Source of the DNA: Acinetobacter sp. NIPH 2100
GTDB lineage: Bacteria > Pseudomonadota > Gammaproteobacteria > Pseudomonadales > Moraxellaceae
Assembly: GCF_000369805.1 (NCBI RefSeq)
Contig: NZ_KB850224.1
Coordinates: 1,854,262 to 1,918,261, forward strand
DNA length: 64,000 bases
Direction of reading: 5' to 3'
Under the pieces are notes generated by a model. The model made no database searches. It was not told the DNA's origin and worked only from the letters and a program-made list of their open reading frames with translations. Positions within the stretch are counted from its first letter, which is position 1. Every line of letters begins with the position of its first letter. Shown one piece after another: positions 1 to 6,250 of this stretch. The translations under genes were made by a program, and so were the position numbers.

Positions 1-128
1 GTGTATTTAACTTATATAGACGTCACTAAAGAATAAAATACATAAGTGTTTGTTTTTTGATCGGTTGAAGCTCAGATTATTGTTAAATTATGTGATAATT
101 CTCTTAACTTATCAATAAATTGCGAAAT

Positions 129-242
129 ATGACTATTTTGAAATTCTTGAAAAGCTTCAATACAACGGGGTTCTACTTAACACTTGCAAGCATTCTGCTA
201 GCTACTCTTATCGTATATTTCTATTTTATTAATCCAAATTAA
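129..242 (+). CDS. possible 37-residue single-span membrane protein
   Basis: An open frame of 37 codons from ATG 129 to TAA 240-242. The product has a basic N-terminus (three lysines in the first nine residues) and one continuous hydrophobic stretch from about residue 15 to 34, then ends in N-P-N. That is the layout of a small bitopic inner-membrane protein. No convincing Shine-Dalgarno sequence precedes it and I do not recognise the family. It lies just upstream of a hairpin terminator at 291-328. It may be a chance frame; the hydrophobic run and the gap it fills are the only support. Confidence 0.3.
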   Translation: MTILKFLKSFNTTGFYLTLASILLATLIVYFYFINPN

Positions 243-287
243 GCGAGAAATTTTGTAGATTGAGAAAGTAGAAGAGAGTCGTTCTTC

Positions 288-331
288 AAAGCAATATAAA
301 GGTCCTCAAATGAGGGCCTTTATATTGCTTT
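288..331. terminator. long hairpin, probable bidirectional terminator
   Basis: Bases 291-302 pair perfectly with 317-328 and the stem continues inside with 304-307 against 312-315. A-T pairs at 288-290/329-331 extend it. It lies immediately downstream of the minus-strand exporter gene, which ends at 338, so it probably ends that transcript and may also end transcripts coming from the left. Confidence 0.7.
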
Positions 332-337
332 GACTCG

Positions 338-655
338 CTAGCTGGATGTCACTTTCATCAACACAACACCAAATATGATGGAGGCAGCAGCCAAAATACG
401 TAAAAATCCCATTGGTTCGTGCAGAATAAAGATACCAATCAGGAATGCACCAACAGCACCGATACCTACCCAAATTGTATAGGCAGTACCTAGAGGCAAA
501 GTTTTCATAGCTACGGCGAGTAAACCAAAGCTTAAGATCATAAATACAATAGTAATAACGCTAGGGGTAAGCTTGGTAAAACCATCAGACATCTTCATTG
601 AATATGCCCACACGATTTCAAAAATACCAGCCAAAATTAGATAAGCCCAAGCCAT
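338..655 (-). CDS. gdx: SMR-family guanidinium exporter (Gdx/SugE type)
   Basis: A 105-residue, four-helix small multidrug resistance protein of the Gdx (SugE) branch, which exports guanidinium in exchange for protons as an antiparallel dimer in the inner membrane. The key residues of that branch are present: G10, E13 (the shared proton/substrate carboxylate), W16, S42, Y59 and W62. The length is normal. The start at 655 is preceded by a strong Shine-Dalgarno sequence (AAGAGGTG on the minus strand, 661-668) at five bases. Upstream sits a two-hairpin guanidine-II riboswitch, which supports guanidinium rather than quaternary ammonium compounds as the substrate. The older name is sugE; the EmrE/Qac branch is less likely given these residues and the riboswitch. 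Confidence 0.93.
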   Translation of the reverse strand: MAWAYLILAGIFEIVWAYSMKMSDGFTKLTPSVITIVFMILSFGLLAVAMKTLPLGTAYTIWVGIGAVGAFLIGIFILHEPMGFLRILAAASIIFGVVLMKVTSS

Positions 656-677
656 TTCGACACCTCTTATTAATATT

Positions 678-727
678 TTTAGGTCGTCCTAAAGCTTGAA
701 AAAATTGAACAAAGAGGTCGTCCTCTT
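678..727 (-). promoter_or_regulatory. guanidine-II (mini-ykkC) riboswitch
   Basis: Read on the minus strand there are two perfect hairpins, each with a six-base-pair stem and the loop ACGA: AAGAGG-ACGA-CCTCTT at 712-727 and TTTAGG-ACGA-CCTAAA at 678-693, joined by an 18-base linker. Paired hairpins with ACGR loops define the guanidine-II class. The element ends 22 bases before the exporter start codon. The 3' arm of the first hairpin (CCTCTT) is also exactly complementary to the AAGAGG of the exporter ribosome-binding site at 663-668. That suggests translational switching: without guanidine the arm could mask the site, and with guanidine the hairpins hold it away. Confidence 0.9.
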
Positions 728-857
728 CGAAAGATATATAAACACTACTCGGTAATAAGTTCAATTTCTTTTTGTTAAATTTTATCATATGTCCAACAAA
801 GTACCTTTATCTATAGATACCTTGTTGGATAATCACTTTAGATGAAAGATAGTTTAT

Positions 858-1301
858 TCACGAAACATAAGCTTGTACATCGTATTCAGGTTCACCCGCT
901 AATACGGAAACGAATTTCTCAACCGTCTCAGCTGTGAGTAAATAAGGGTTAAATTCTTCCAGATGATACTTCATGAAAAAATCTGAAATGTTCTGATTAA
1001 TAGGTGAAAATTTCATAGACCACTGTGAGAAAAATTGGTTTTCACATTGAGTGTAATAGAGGATTTCACAATTGATATGCCGTTCATCTTTCACAATTTT
1101 GTTATAAAACAAATCATCTATCGTGTGCTTTTGACCTTCTAAACATTGCACAAAATATCCATGGCCATAATATAAAACACCTCTAATATCATTGCGATAA
1201 TTAAAATCAACTGCCTCATCGAGGATTTTAATCAAATCTTTTTTTAAGTTTGAGTCAATATTCTTAATTTTGCTTACGTATAAAAGTCTAACAGACTCCA
1301 T
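858..1301 (-). CDS. BLUF-domain blue-light photoreceptor
   Basis: A 147-residue protein made of one BLUF domain (about residues 3-98) and a short helical tail, the architecture of short BLUF proteins such as Acinetobacter BlsA. Flavin-site residues are in place: Y8, N34, Q52 in the F-V-Q-C-L-E-G strand, W94 and M96. Such proteins bind FAD and on blue light shift its hydrogen bonding; short forms act by binding partner proteins, often regulators, rather than through a fused output domain. There is no output domain here, so the partner cannot be read from the sequence. It is a single-gene unit between the exporter and the LysE-type gene. Confidence is high for the fold, low for the pathway controlled. 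Confidence 0.92.
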   Translation of the reverse strand: MESVRLLYVSKIKNIDSNLKKDLIKILDEAVDFNYRNDIRGVLYYGHGYFVQCLEGQKHTIDDLFYNKIVKDERHINCEILYYTQCENQFFSQWSMKFSPINQNISDFFMKYHLEEFNPYLLTAETVEKFVSVLAGEPEYDVQAYVS

Positions 1302-1754
1302 CGAATATGCTCATTTTTGCAGGTTGATACCTTGTTATATAGAAAAAACAATAGTTTGTATACTTTCGTCTGTAACAGGACTCGTGAATGCTATAAATCA
1401 TCACTGCCTAATAAAAGCTCTATTAGCTTGAAAAATGAAGCAGTTGACTGGTAATAATTTGCCAAAAAGGGAAGGCGTATGCACTCGAAATCTGATCTAT
1501 GACTTCTGAATGGCAATACAAATTTTATCTGCACTATAATGTTGCTATCTATATGGAATTATTAATAAAATGTGATTTTAGTCACAGGTTTTTGATGGTG
1601 TGCTAAGTTTACATCTAAAATTTATATAGGTTTAAGATTATGATTTTTAATATAAAAAAATAAAATAAATATTTTTCGTTACAACCATTTTGTCGACAAC
1701 TGATGATCTATTTTGCCATATTGCGTTTGCGAAACTTAGCAGAGGTATTTGTCT
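1302..1754. other. gene-free stretch of about 450 bp
   Basis: I see no convincing open frame on either strand. The stretch holds the divergent upstream regions of the BLUF gene (minus) and the LysE-type gene (plus), and a CRP-like palindrome at 1571-1586. The part from about 1620 to 1680 is extremely AT-rich. Confidence 0.6.
1571..1586. promoter_or_regulatory. CRP/Vfr-like binding palindrome
   Basis: TGTGA-TTTTAG-TCACA is an ideal pair of CRP half-sites with the canonical six-base spacing. It lies about 170 bp upstream of the LysE-type start and 270 bp upstream of the BLUF start, so either could be the target. The assignment rests on the motif alone. Confidence 0.45.
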
Positions 1755-2348
1755 ATGGTGTCATTTCTGTTTATTGGTCTGATCATTACGATCCTACTAA
1801 CACCAGGTCCAACGAATACATTATTGGCTTCGTCTGGAATCCAAACAGGTATTAAGCGTTCACTGAAATTGATCCCTGCGGAGGTAATCGGTTATTTTAT
1901 TGCCATTACAACATGGGGCTTTTTACTTGAGTCTGTTTCACACTATGTGCCTTGGCTACCACCGCTAATTAAATTACTTAGTGCAACTTTTATTATCTAT
2001 TTGGCCATTAGACTATGGATTACTTCAACTAAAGAATTAGATCTAAACCAACCTTCGATTAGCTCTAAAGCTTTATTTGTAGCAACCTTGCTAAATCCCA
2101 AAGCTTTATTATTCGCTTCAGCCATTTTTCCACATACTGCTTGGCTCAACCTGCATGAATATGTTGTTCATATGGGGACGTTCCTAGCATTAATTACCCC
2201 AATTGCTTTCTTATGGATCGCGTTTGGATCTATTTTAATTTCCAACAAAATTTCTTGGCTGAATCAACGTAACTTACAACGTTCAGCAGCATTTGTTTTG
2301 ACTTTCTTTGCGATGCCGCTGGCTTATTCAGCAATTTCATCGTTCTAA
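1755..2348 (+). CDS. LysE/RhtB-family amino-acid exporter
   Basis: An inner-membrane exporter of 197 residues with about six hydrophobic segments. The N-terminal signature T-P-G-P-T-N-T at the end of the first helix is the LysE/RhtB hallmark (usually TPGPN). The family exports amino acids or similar small metabolites driven by the proton gradient; the substrate cannot be predicted. I chose ATG 1755 over TTG 1749 because the ribosome-binding sequence AGAGGT (1741-1746) lies at a suitable distance from 1755 and is too close to 1749. The next gene begins 47 bp later and could be cotranscribed. Confidence 0.85.
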   Translation: MVSFLFIGLIITILLTPGPTNTLLASSGIQTGIKRSLKLIPAEVIGYFIAITTWGFLLESVSHYVPWLPPLIKLLSATFIIYLAIRLWITSTKELDLNQPSISSKALFVATLLNPKALLFASAIFPHTAWLNLHEYVVHMGTFLALITPIAFLWIAFGSILISNKISWLNQRNLQRSAAFVLTFFAMPLAYSAISSF

Positions 2349-2395
2349 ATTTCGTTTTGCTGTTGTATTTAAAATTTAAAAAATTGGAGTTTTTA

Positions 2396-2605
2396 ATGAA
2401 GACTATAAAAATTAAGGTGAAGGATCAATTCGAGGCAGAAAAGATTGCAACTGCTAAAGTAAAAGCAGTGAATGATCAAGACATCCCACTGTTTAAACGC
2501 ATTGAACATATTGAAGTAGAAGGTGAAATTCTTTTGCCTAACATGGATTTACTTTTTGAAAACCCTAAAAATGGGTGCATTTATCGATATGTCGAAGCTG
2601 TTTAA
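2396..2605 (+). CDS. small hypothetical protein, 69 residues
   Basis: A soluble, lysine- and glutamate-rich protein of 69 residues with no signal peptide or membrane segment. I do not recognise a family. The frame is open further upstream, but ATG 2396 follows a good TTGGAG ribosome-binding site (2384-2389), while the upstream alternatives have none. It follows the LysE-type gene by 47 bp and is closed by a UUCG-loop terminator at 2628-2652, so the two genes may form one transcript. Confidence 0.65.
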   Translation: MKTIKIKVKDQFEAEKIATAKVKAVNDQDIPLFKRIEHIEVEGEILLPNMDLLFENPKNGCIYRYVEAV

Positions 2606-2627
2606 ATTTATTTAGCTAAGAATTGAT

Positions 2628-2652
2628 AAAACCTCCTTCGGGAGGTTTTTTT
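2628..2652 (+). terminator. rho-independent terminator with UUCG loop
   Basis: Stem ACCTCC/GGAGGT (2631-2636 with 2641-2646) closed by the very stable TTCG tetraloop and followed by a run of T. It ends the transcript of the 69-residue protein gene. Confidence 0.9.
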
Positions 2653-2934
2653 ATATTCTTATAAATATTCGTTATGAGATATCGCTGTAACTATTCGCTA
2701 ATTTATGTGATTTTTTTAGTATTAATAAATAAATGATGAGTCGCAATTAAATCGGGGTTATGGATCACAGCTTGTGCATCCATAGACCATGAAAATACCA
2801 ATAAACTACCAATCGTTTCTGAGCATGAAGCGATCGATAAATTCTAAAAGAAAGGCAAGTAAAAGGATTTATTTTAATGACTTAACTTAAACCATTTGGT
2901 AAATTAAACATACTAATAATAAATGGCTTATAAA
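2653..2934. other. gene-poor spacer with a possible decayed frame
   Basis: About 280 bp without an intact gene. On the minus strand, about 2710-2845, there is a stop-to-stop frame of some 45 codons with natural-looking composition (for example S-W-S-M-D-A-Q-A and N-P-D-L-I-A-T) but no good start. It could be a remnant of a lost gene or chance. Confidence 0.3.
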
Positions 2935-3216
2935 ATGAAATACATCATTATTGGAATAATTTTAGTTTTAATATCAACAACTACATTGCCTAGAGAAACA
3001 AATTCAATGCGCTCCTCCTACGAGCTTGTTAATGTAGGGGACAGTGAAAGTGATTTGCTCAGAAAAATGGGAAAAACTTACCCAAGATATTTCATTCATA
3101 AAGAAGGCCGTCGCTCCTGTGATGCGACAGAATATGTTTATGAAATTGATATGCAGATATATTCCGTTTTGGTTTGTAATGGGAAGATTTTTAAAATTGA
3201 TGTGAATGCGAAATGA
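2935..3216 (+). CDS. hypothetical exported protein, BamE/SmpA-like
   Basis: A 93-residue product when started at ATG 2935; an in-frame ATG at 2923 adds four residues. The N-terminus is a short basic segment followed by about 17 hydrophobic residues, consistent with a signal peptide or anchor. The mature part contains V-G-D-S-E-S-D-L-L-R-K-M-G and later Y-V-Y-E-I, resembling the repeat logic of the small SmpA/BamE-like fold (G-x-s-x-x-e-v-x-x-x-l-G). Two cysteines (in R-S-C-D and V-C-N-G) may form a disulfide in the periplasm. There is no clear lipobox. Function unknown; neither start has a good ribosome-binding site. Confidence 0.55.
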   Translation: MKYIIIGIILVLISTTTLPRETNSMRSSYELVNVGDSESDLLRKMGKTYPRYFIHKEGRRSCDATEYVYEIDMQIYSVLVCNGKIFKIDVNAK

Positions 3217-3280
3217 TCAAAACTTAGATATCTGATTACCATTTGGTTCTAAGGAGAAGGTCATCTCGACTCAGCTTAAT

Positions 3281-3835
3281 ATGGTCGATGCACTGATTGT
3301 TGTAGATGTACAAAATGCTTTTGTATCAGGTGCAGAAGCTGTACCTACATCACAGCAATTGATTGCGTCAATCAATATTTTACTCGCTAAAGTAAGATCT
3401 GCTAATTCGCTTGTCATCTTTCTACAAAATGATGGAGAGTTAGGTTGTTTAGATGAGCCTTATCAATTTGGTTGGGAGTTATTTTTTCCTCCACAGCCAA
3501 ATGAGTTTGTGGTGCGAAAAAGTGAAGATAATGGTTTTAAGGGAACATTACTTCAACATATCTTGAATGATCATCATGTTAAGTCTTTAATAATATGTGG
3601 TGTTCTATCAGAAATGTGTGTTGCTGCGACTGCGCGTGCAGCTTTGGAGCTTGGTTTTAATGTGTTATTAGCACATGATGCGCATGCAACTTATGATGCG
3701 CATGCAACTTATGATGTGCCAGCAGGACCAGGATCGGAAGGTGTACCTGCTGCTATGGCGGCCAGAGCAGCGGAATGGTCACTTGGAGATGAAATTATCA
3801 TTTGTGCATCGGTGAATGAGGTTAGTTTTATTTAG
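3281..3835 (+). CDS. isochorismatase-family cysteine hydrolase
   Basis: A cytoplasmic hydrolase of 184 residues in the isochorismatase-like (nicotinamidase/ureidoacrylate) superfamily. The catalytic triad is visible: D9 in V-V-D-V-Q-N, K80 in V-R-K-S, and nucleophile C113 in S-E-M-C-V-A-A-T. The substrate cannot be assigned, and it lacks the carrier domain of EntB. An 18-base unit at 3677-3694 is repeated exactly at 3695-3712, giving D-A-H-A-T-Y twice in a loop that normally has one copy, just before the conserved P-A-G segment. The best upstream ribosome-binding sequence (AAGGAG, 3251-3256) is 24 bases from the chosen ATG, so the true start is uncertain. Confidence 0.85.
   Translation: MVDALIVVDVQNAFVSGAEAVPTSQQLIASINILLAKVRSANSLVIFLQNDGELGCLDEPYQFGWELFFPPQPNEFVVRKSEDNGFKGTLLQHILNDHHVKSLIICGVLSEMCVAATARAALELGFNVLLAHDAHATYDAHATYDVPAGPGSEGVPAAMAARAAEWSLGDEIIICASVNEVSFI
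3677..3712 (+). repeat. perfect 18-bp tandem duplication inside the isochorismatase-like gene
   Basis: Two exact copies of an 18-base unit (3677-3694, 3695-3712), in frame, each encoding D-A-H-A-T-Y. Absence of any divergence suggests a recent event. Confidence 0.9.
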
Positions 3836-3881
3836 TAAGAGAAAAATGTCTCATGCTGAATTTCCAGATTCAAAAAAGAAT

Positions 3882-3914
3882 AAAAAGCCGTAGCTAACAA
3901 GCTCATGGCTTTTT
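3882..3914. terminator. bidirectional terminator between convergent genes
   Basis: AAAAAGCC at 3882-3889 pairs with GGCTTTTT at 3907-3914, with an inner AGCT/AGCT pairing. It lies between the convergent isochorismatase-like (plus) and MoeA-like (minus) genes. Confidence 0.8.
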
Positions 3915-3948
3915 ATACAAGGCACAACTTTGATTATTCAATTTGCAC

Positions 3949-5355
3949 TTAATCAATCTTTATAAAATGGATCACTTCATTTGATTGAATTGGCTGCTCT
4001 GCAAACGGAACAATCACAATACAATTTGCAGTAAGAAAAGGTTCTACCTGATAGGGTTGCTGTTGTTCAATGACCTCTAATGAATATTGACTATCATCTT
4101 GTAGTTGATATTTGCCCCATAATAATTTCTTTTTATTTTGGTCAGTTTCAATTTTTTGTTTGGCATGACCTTTTATAAATATTTTGTTGAGAAAATCGGG
4201 GTCATGCTTATTTAAAATATACTTCACCATGAAATGCATGAGTAAGGCAATATCTTGCATATCACCAGGTAAATTGATGATCGTCGTCTTATCTTCTGTG
4301 ATGATGACTTTTGAGCCTTTATGGTTTCCCTGATCATCGTACAGTTGAACCGTTTCACGTATAGGGGGGGTTCTAGGCATACTTCTAATGATGCTCATTT
4401 CATTCGCAGGGATAGAGCGTGTTTGGAAATTTGAGGTTATACTACTTGGATCAAAGGCAGTTAGTCCACCGATTGAAAATACTGAACCACCAATGTCCTT
4501 ATGAGAGCACAGAATCATCACATCAAAATTAGGAATATGATCTTCAAAAAATTGATTATAATCCTCCCAATTGGTTGTTAACGTATCATCTAAATTAGGA
4601 TCTCCATTCTTCTTAAGACTATTAAATGCTGAATCATAACGCTGTGGTTTAAGCAGTTTTATCTCGACGTGGTGATAGCCCCACGTTTTTAATAAGTCTT
4701 TAACGTACAAGCTTTCTTCACAAAGTGTATGCTCACCGTCAAAAGTATGCATGCTTACAACGAGAATTCGTGGATTTCTATAAATTGTTAGTTCTTTAAT
4801 TCCAGCGCGCCTTAGAGCAATCAATTTTTCTGGTGAGATTTTCTCATTTTTAGCCAAGATCAGATCACCTTGTTTAATGATACTTCCTTGCTGGATCACG
4901 CCTTGCATCGAAGATATTGGCGCTATAATTTTTTTATTATCATAATCAGAAATATCTAAACGCTCATCGTCTTCTGGAATAATGGCATCAATAGATTCAG
5001 GTAATTTCGTATATTGAGGAATTCTGAGTAGATTATTACCGCTTAGATCCAGTTTATATGGGTTCACTGATCGATACAGTTGTCCTTCCAAGTAGTGTAA
5101 GTTGTTGATTAATATAGGGTGATTTTTACTTGCAGTTTGAGTCGACTCAGCGTTAATGGACCAACCTGTGTAAGCTGAAAGATTATTAGCTGGATAATAT
5201 TGCAAGGCATAAACATCACTTGCATTTACTTGATTAAGAGCATCTTCTAAATTCACAAGATCTTTTAATTCACCTTGAGGAAGCTGCACAAAAAGTCGAT
5301 AGTAAATTGTAGTCAGATCATATGGAAGATTTTCTGGTACTGGAAGTTTGCGCAT
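3949..5355 (-). CDS. divergent MoeA-like protein
   Basis: A 468-residue protein that aligns by eye over its whole length with molybdopterin molybdotransferase (MoeA/gephyrin E domain). It has the early A-L-N-Q-V-N-A-S-D-V block, L-P-E-S-I-D-A-I-I-P-E-D, the G-V-I-Q-Q-G-S-I-I-K-Q-G-D hairpin, the L-R-R-A-G-I-K-E-L-T-I block followed by R-I-L-V-V-S, a G-G-S-V-F-S-I-G-G loop, and a late L-P-G-D-M segment like LPGNP. The hallmark S-A-M-D-G-Y-A is replaced by S-A-Y-T-G-W-S, losing the conserved Asp, and S-T-G-D-E-L is not recognisable. It may therefore bind a pterin-like ligand without inserting molybdate, or have another role. No other moa, mob or mog gene is nearby. The next gene in the same direction is an RDD membrane protein 116 bp upstream. 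Confidence 0.6.
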   Translation of the reverse strand: MRKLPVPENLPYDLTTIYYRLFVQLPQGELKDLVNLEDALNQVNASDVYALQYYPANNLSAYTGWSINAESTQTASKNHPILINNLHYLEGQLYRSVNPYKLDLSGNNLLRIPQYTKLPESIDAIIPEDDERLDISDYDNKKIIAPISSMQGVIQQGSIIKQGDLILAKNEKISPEKLIALRRAGIKELTIYRNPRILVVSMHTFDGEHTLCEESLYVKDLLKTWGYHHVEIKLLKPQRYDSAFNSLKKNGDPNLDDTLTTNWEDYNQFFEDHIPNFDVMILCSHKDIGGSVFSIGGLTAFDPSSITSNFQTRSIPANEMSIIRSMPRTPPIRETVQLYDDQGNHKGSKVIITEDKTTIINLPGDMQDIALLMHFMVKYILNKHDPDFLNKIFIKGHAKQKIETDQNKKKLLWGKYQLQDDSQYSLEVIEQQQPYQVEPFLTANCIVIVPFAEQPIQSNEVIHFIKID

Positions 5356-5471
5356 AAAGATATAAGTCCAAGAGATAACTCTAATTCAAGATATCTCTTT
5401 AAATTAAAAATGAATCAGAAATTAAAAAGAATAAAGGGTCATCTAAGATTTAAAAAATTACTGAGTAATAG

Positions 5472-6071
5472 TTATAATGTTAAGAGAAGTGGTACTTTCT
5501 TTTTTTCATACTGCTTTTTTATCACTACAGTGCCCGCCATAAAGTCATGAATAGCTCGTTTTCTTTTATTAAAAAGTAAAACGATAAATTCACTCCACCA
5601 CCAAAGTTGACTCAATGCACTGACTAAACTATACCAAGCAGGAAATAACGGTAGAATATACTTTGCTCGGTCAGTGAATCCCGCATCTAAGTAAATTGCG
5701 GGATCAGCATGCTTCAATGCGATAAGTTGAGCAATAACCGCAAAAAGAGAGAAACCTATGTCAACGGAAGATCTTATGAAAGCTTGTTTCAGGCTAATTT
5801 TACTTCCATTAGGGCAGGTTATTTTTATCTTAACAGCCATTTTTCCAGGTGTGGCGCCAAATCGATAGTGAAAGTAAATGACATAAACAGAGAATAAGAT
5901 CGCTGAAGTAATTAGCGTTATCATTGAACTAATAATGGATATACTTTGAGTGAGATGTGCGATCACCATAAAAGGAATCAATATTAACGAATCAATAATA
6001 GCGGCAGTTAAACGTTTCCAAAATCCTGCATAGACTTTTTCGTTGTCTACTTCAGTAGGCAGAAATTCCAT
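5472..6071 (-). CDS. RDD-family membrane protein
   Basis: A 199-residue protein with an RDD domain: the first motif reads W-K-R-L-T-A-A-I-I-D-S at about residues 18-28, where the usual R-x-x-A-x-x-I-D is recognisable, followed by three to four membrane spans and the late G-A-T-P-G-K segment typical of the family. RDD proteins are small inner-membrane proteins; some have been linked to sodium/proton exchange, but this is not general. It lies upstream of the MoeA-like gene in the same direction with a 116-bp gap, so they may be cotranscribed. Confidence 0.85.
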   Translation of the reverse strand: MEFLPTEVDNEKVYAGFWKRLTAAIIDSLILIPFMVIAHLTQSISIISSMITLITSAILFSVYVIYFHYRFGATPGKMAVKIKITCPNGSKISLKQAFIRSSVDIGFSLFAVIAQLIALKHADPAIYLDAGFTDRAKYILPLFPAWYSLVSALSQLWWWSEFIVLLFNKRKRAIHDFMAGTVVIKKQYEKKKVPLLLTL

Positions 6072-6182
6072 TATTCCCTCAAAAAATATTATGAATTATT
6101 AAAATTTAATATCAATAATTTTAAGTAAATTAAGCATTTTTAACAATCTTAATTTGATGTAAATAAGCAGAATATTGATATA

Positions 6183-6207
6183 AAAAACCGCTCAAAAAGC
6201 GGTTTTT
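6183..6207. terminator. rho-independent terminator
   Basis: AAAAACCGCT (6183-6192) pairs with AGCGGTTTTT (6198-6207) across a five-base loop. It lies just downstream of the minus-strand lipoprotein gene that ends at 6251. Confidence 0.85.
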
Positions 6208-6250
6208 ATACATTTTACTGTAGAGCTATAAAAGATAATTATCTAGTCGA

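Noticed and set aside
1..36. Possible C-terminal end of a gene running in from the left
   Set aside because: Only eleven codons before the stop, too few to support a coding call.
2710..2845. A minus-strand frame of about 45 codons as an intact gene
   Set aside because: No acceptable start codon or ribosome-binding site; mentioned only as a possible remnant in the spacer entry.
5392..5550. Plus-strand frame overlapping the MoeA-like and RDD genes
   Set aside because: It is a shadow of the two minus-strand genes, with no start signal and no protein-like features.
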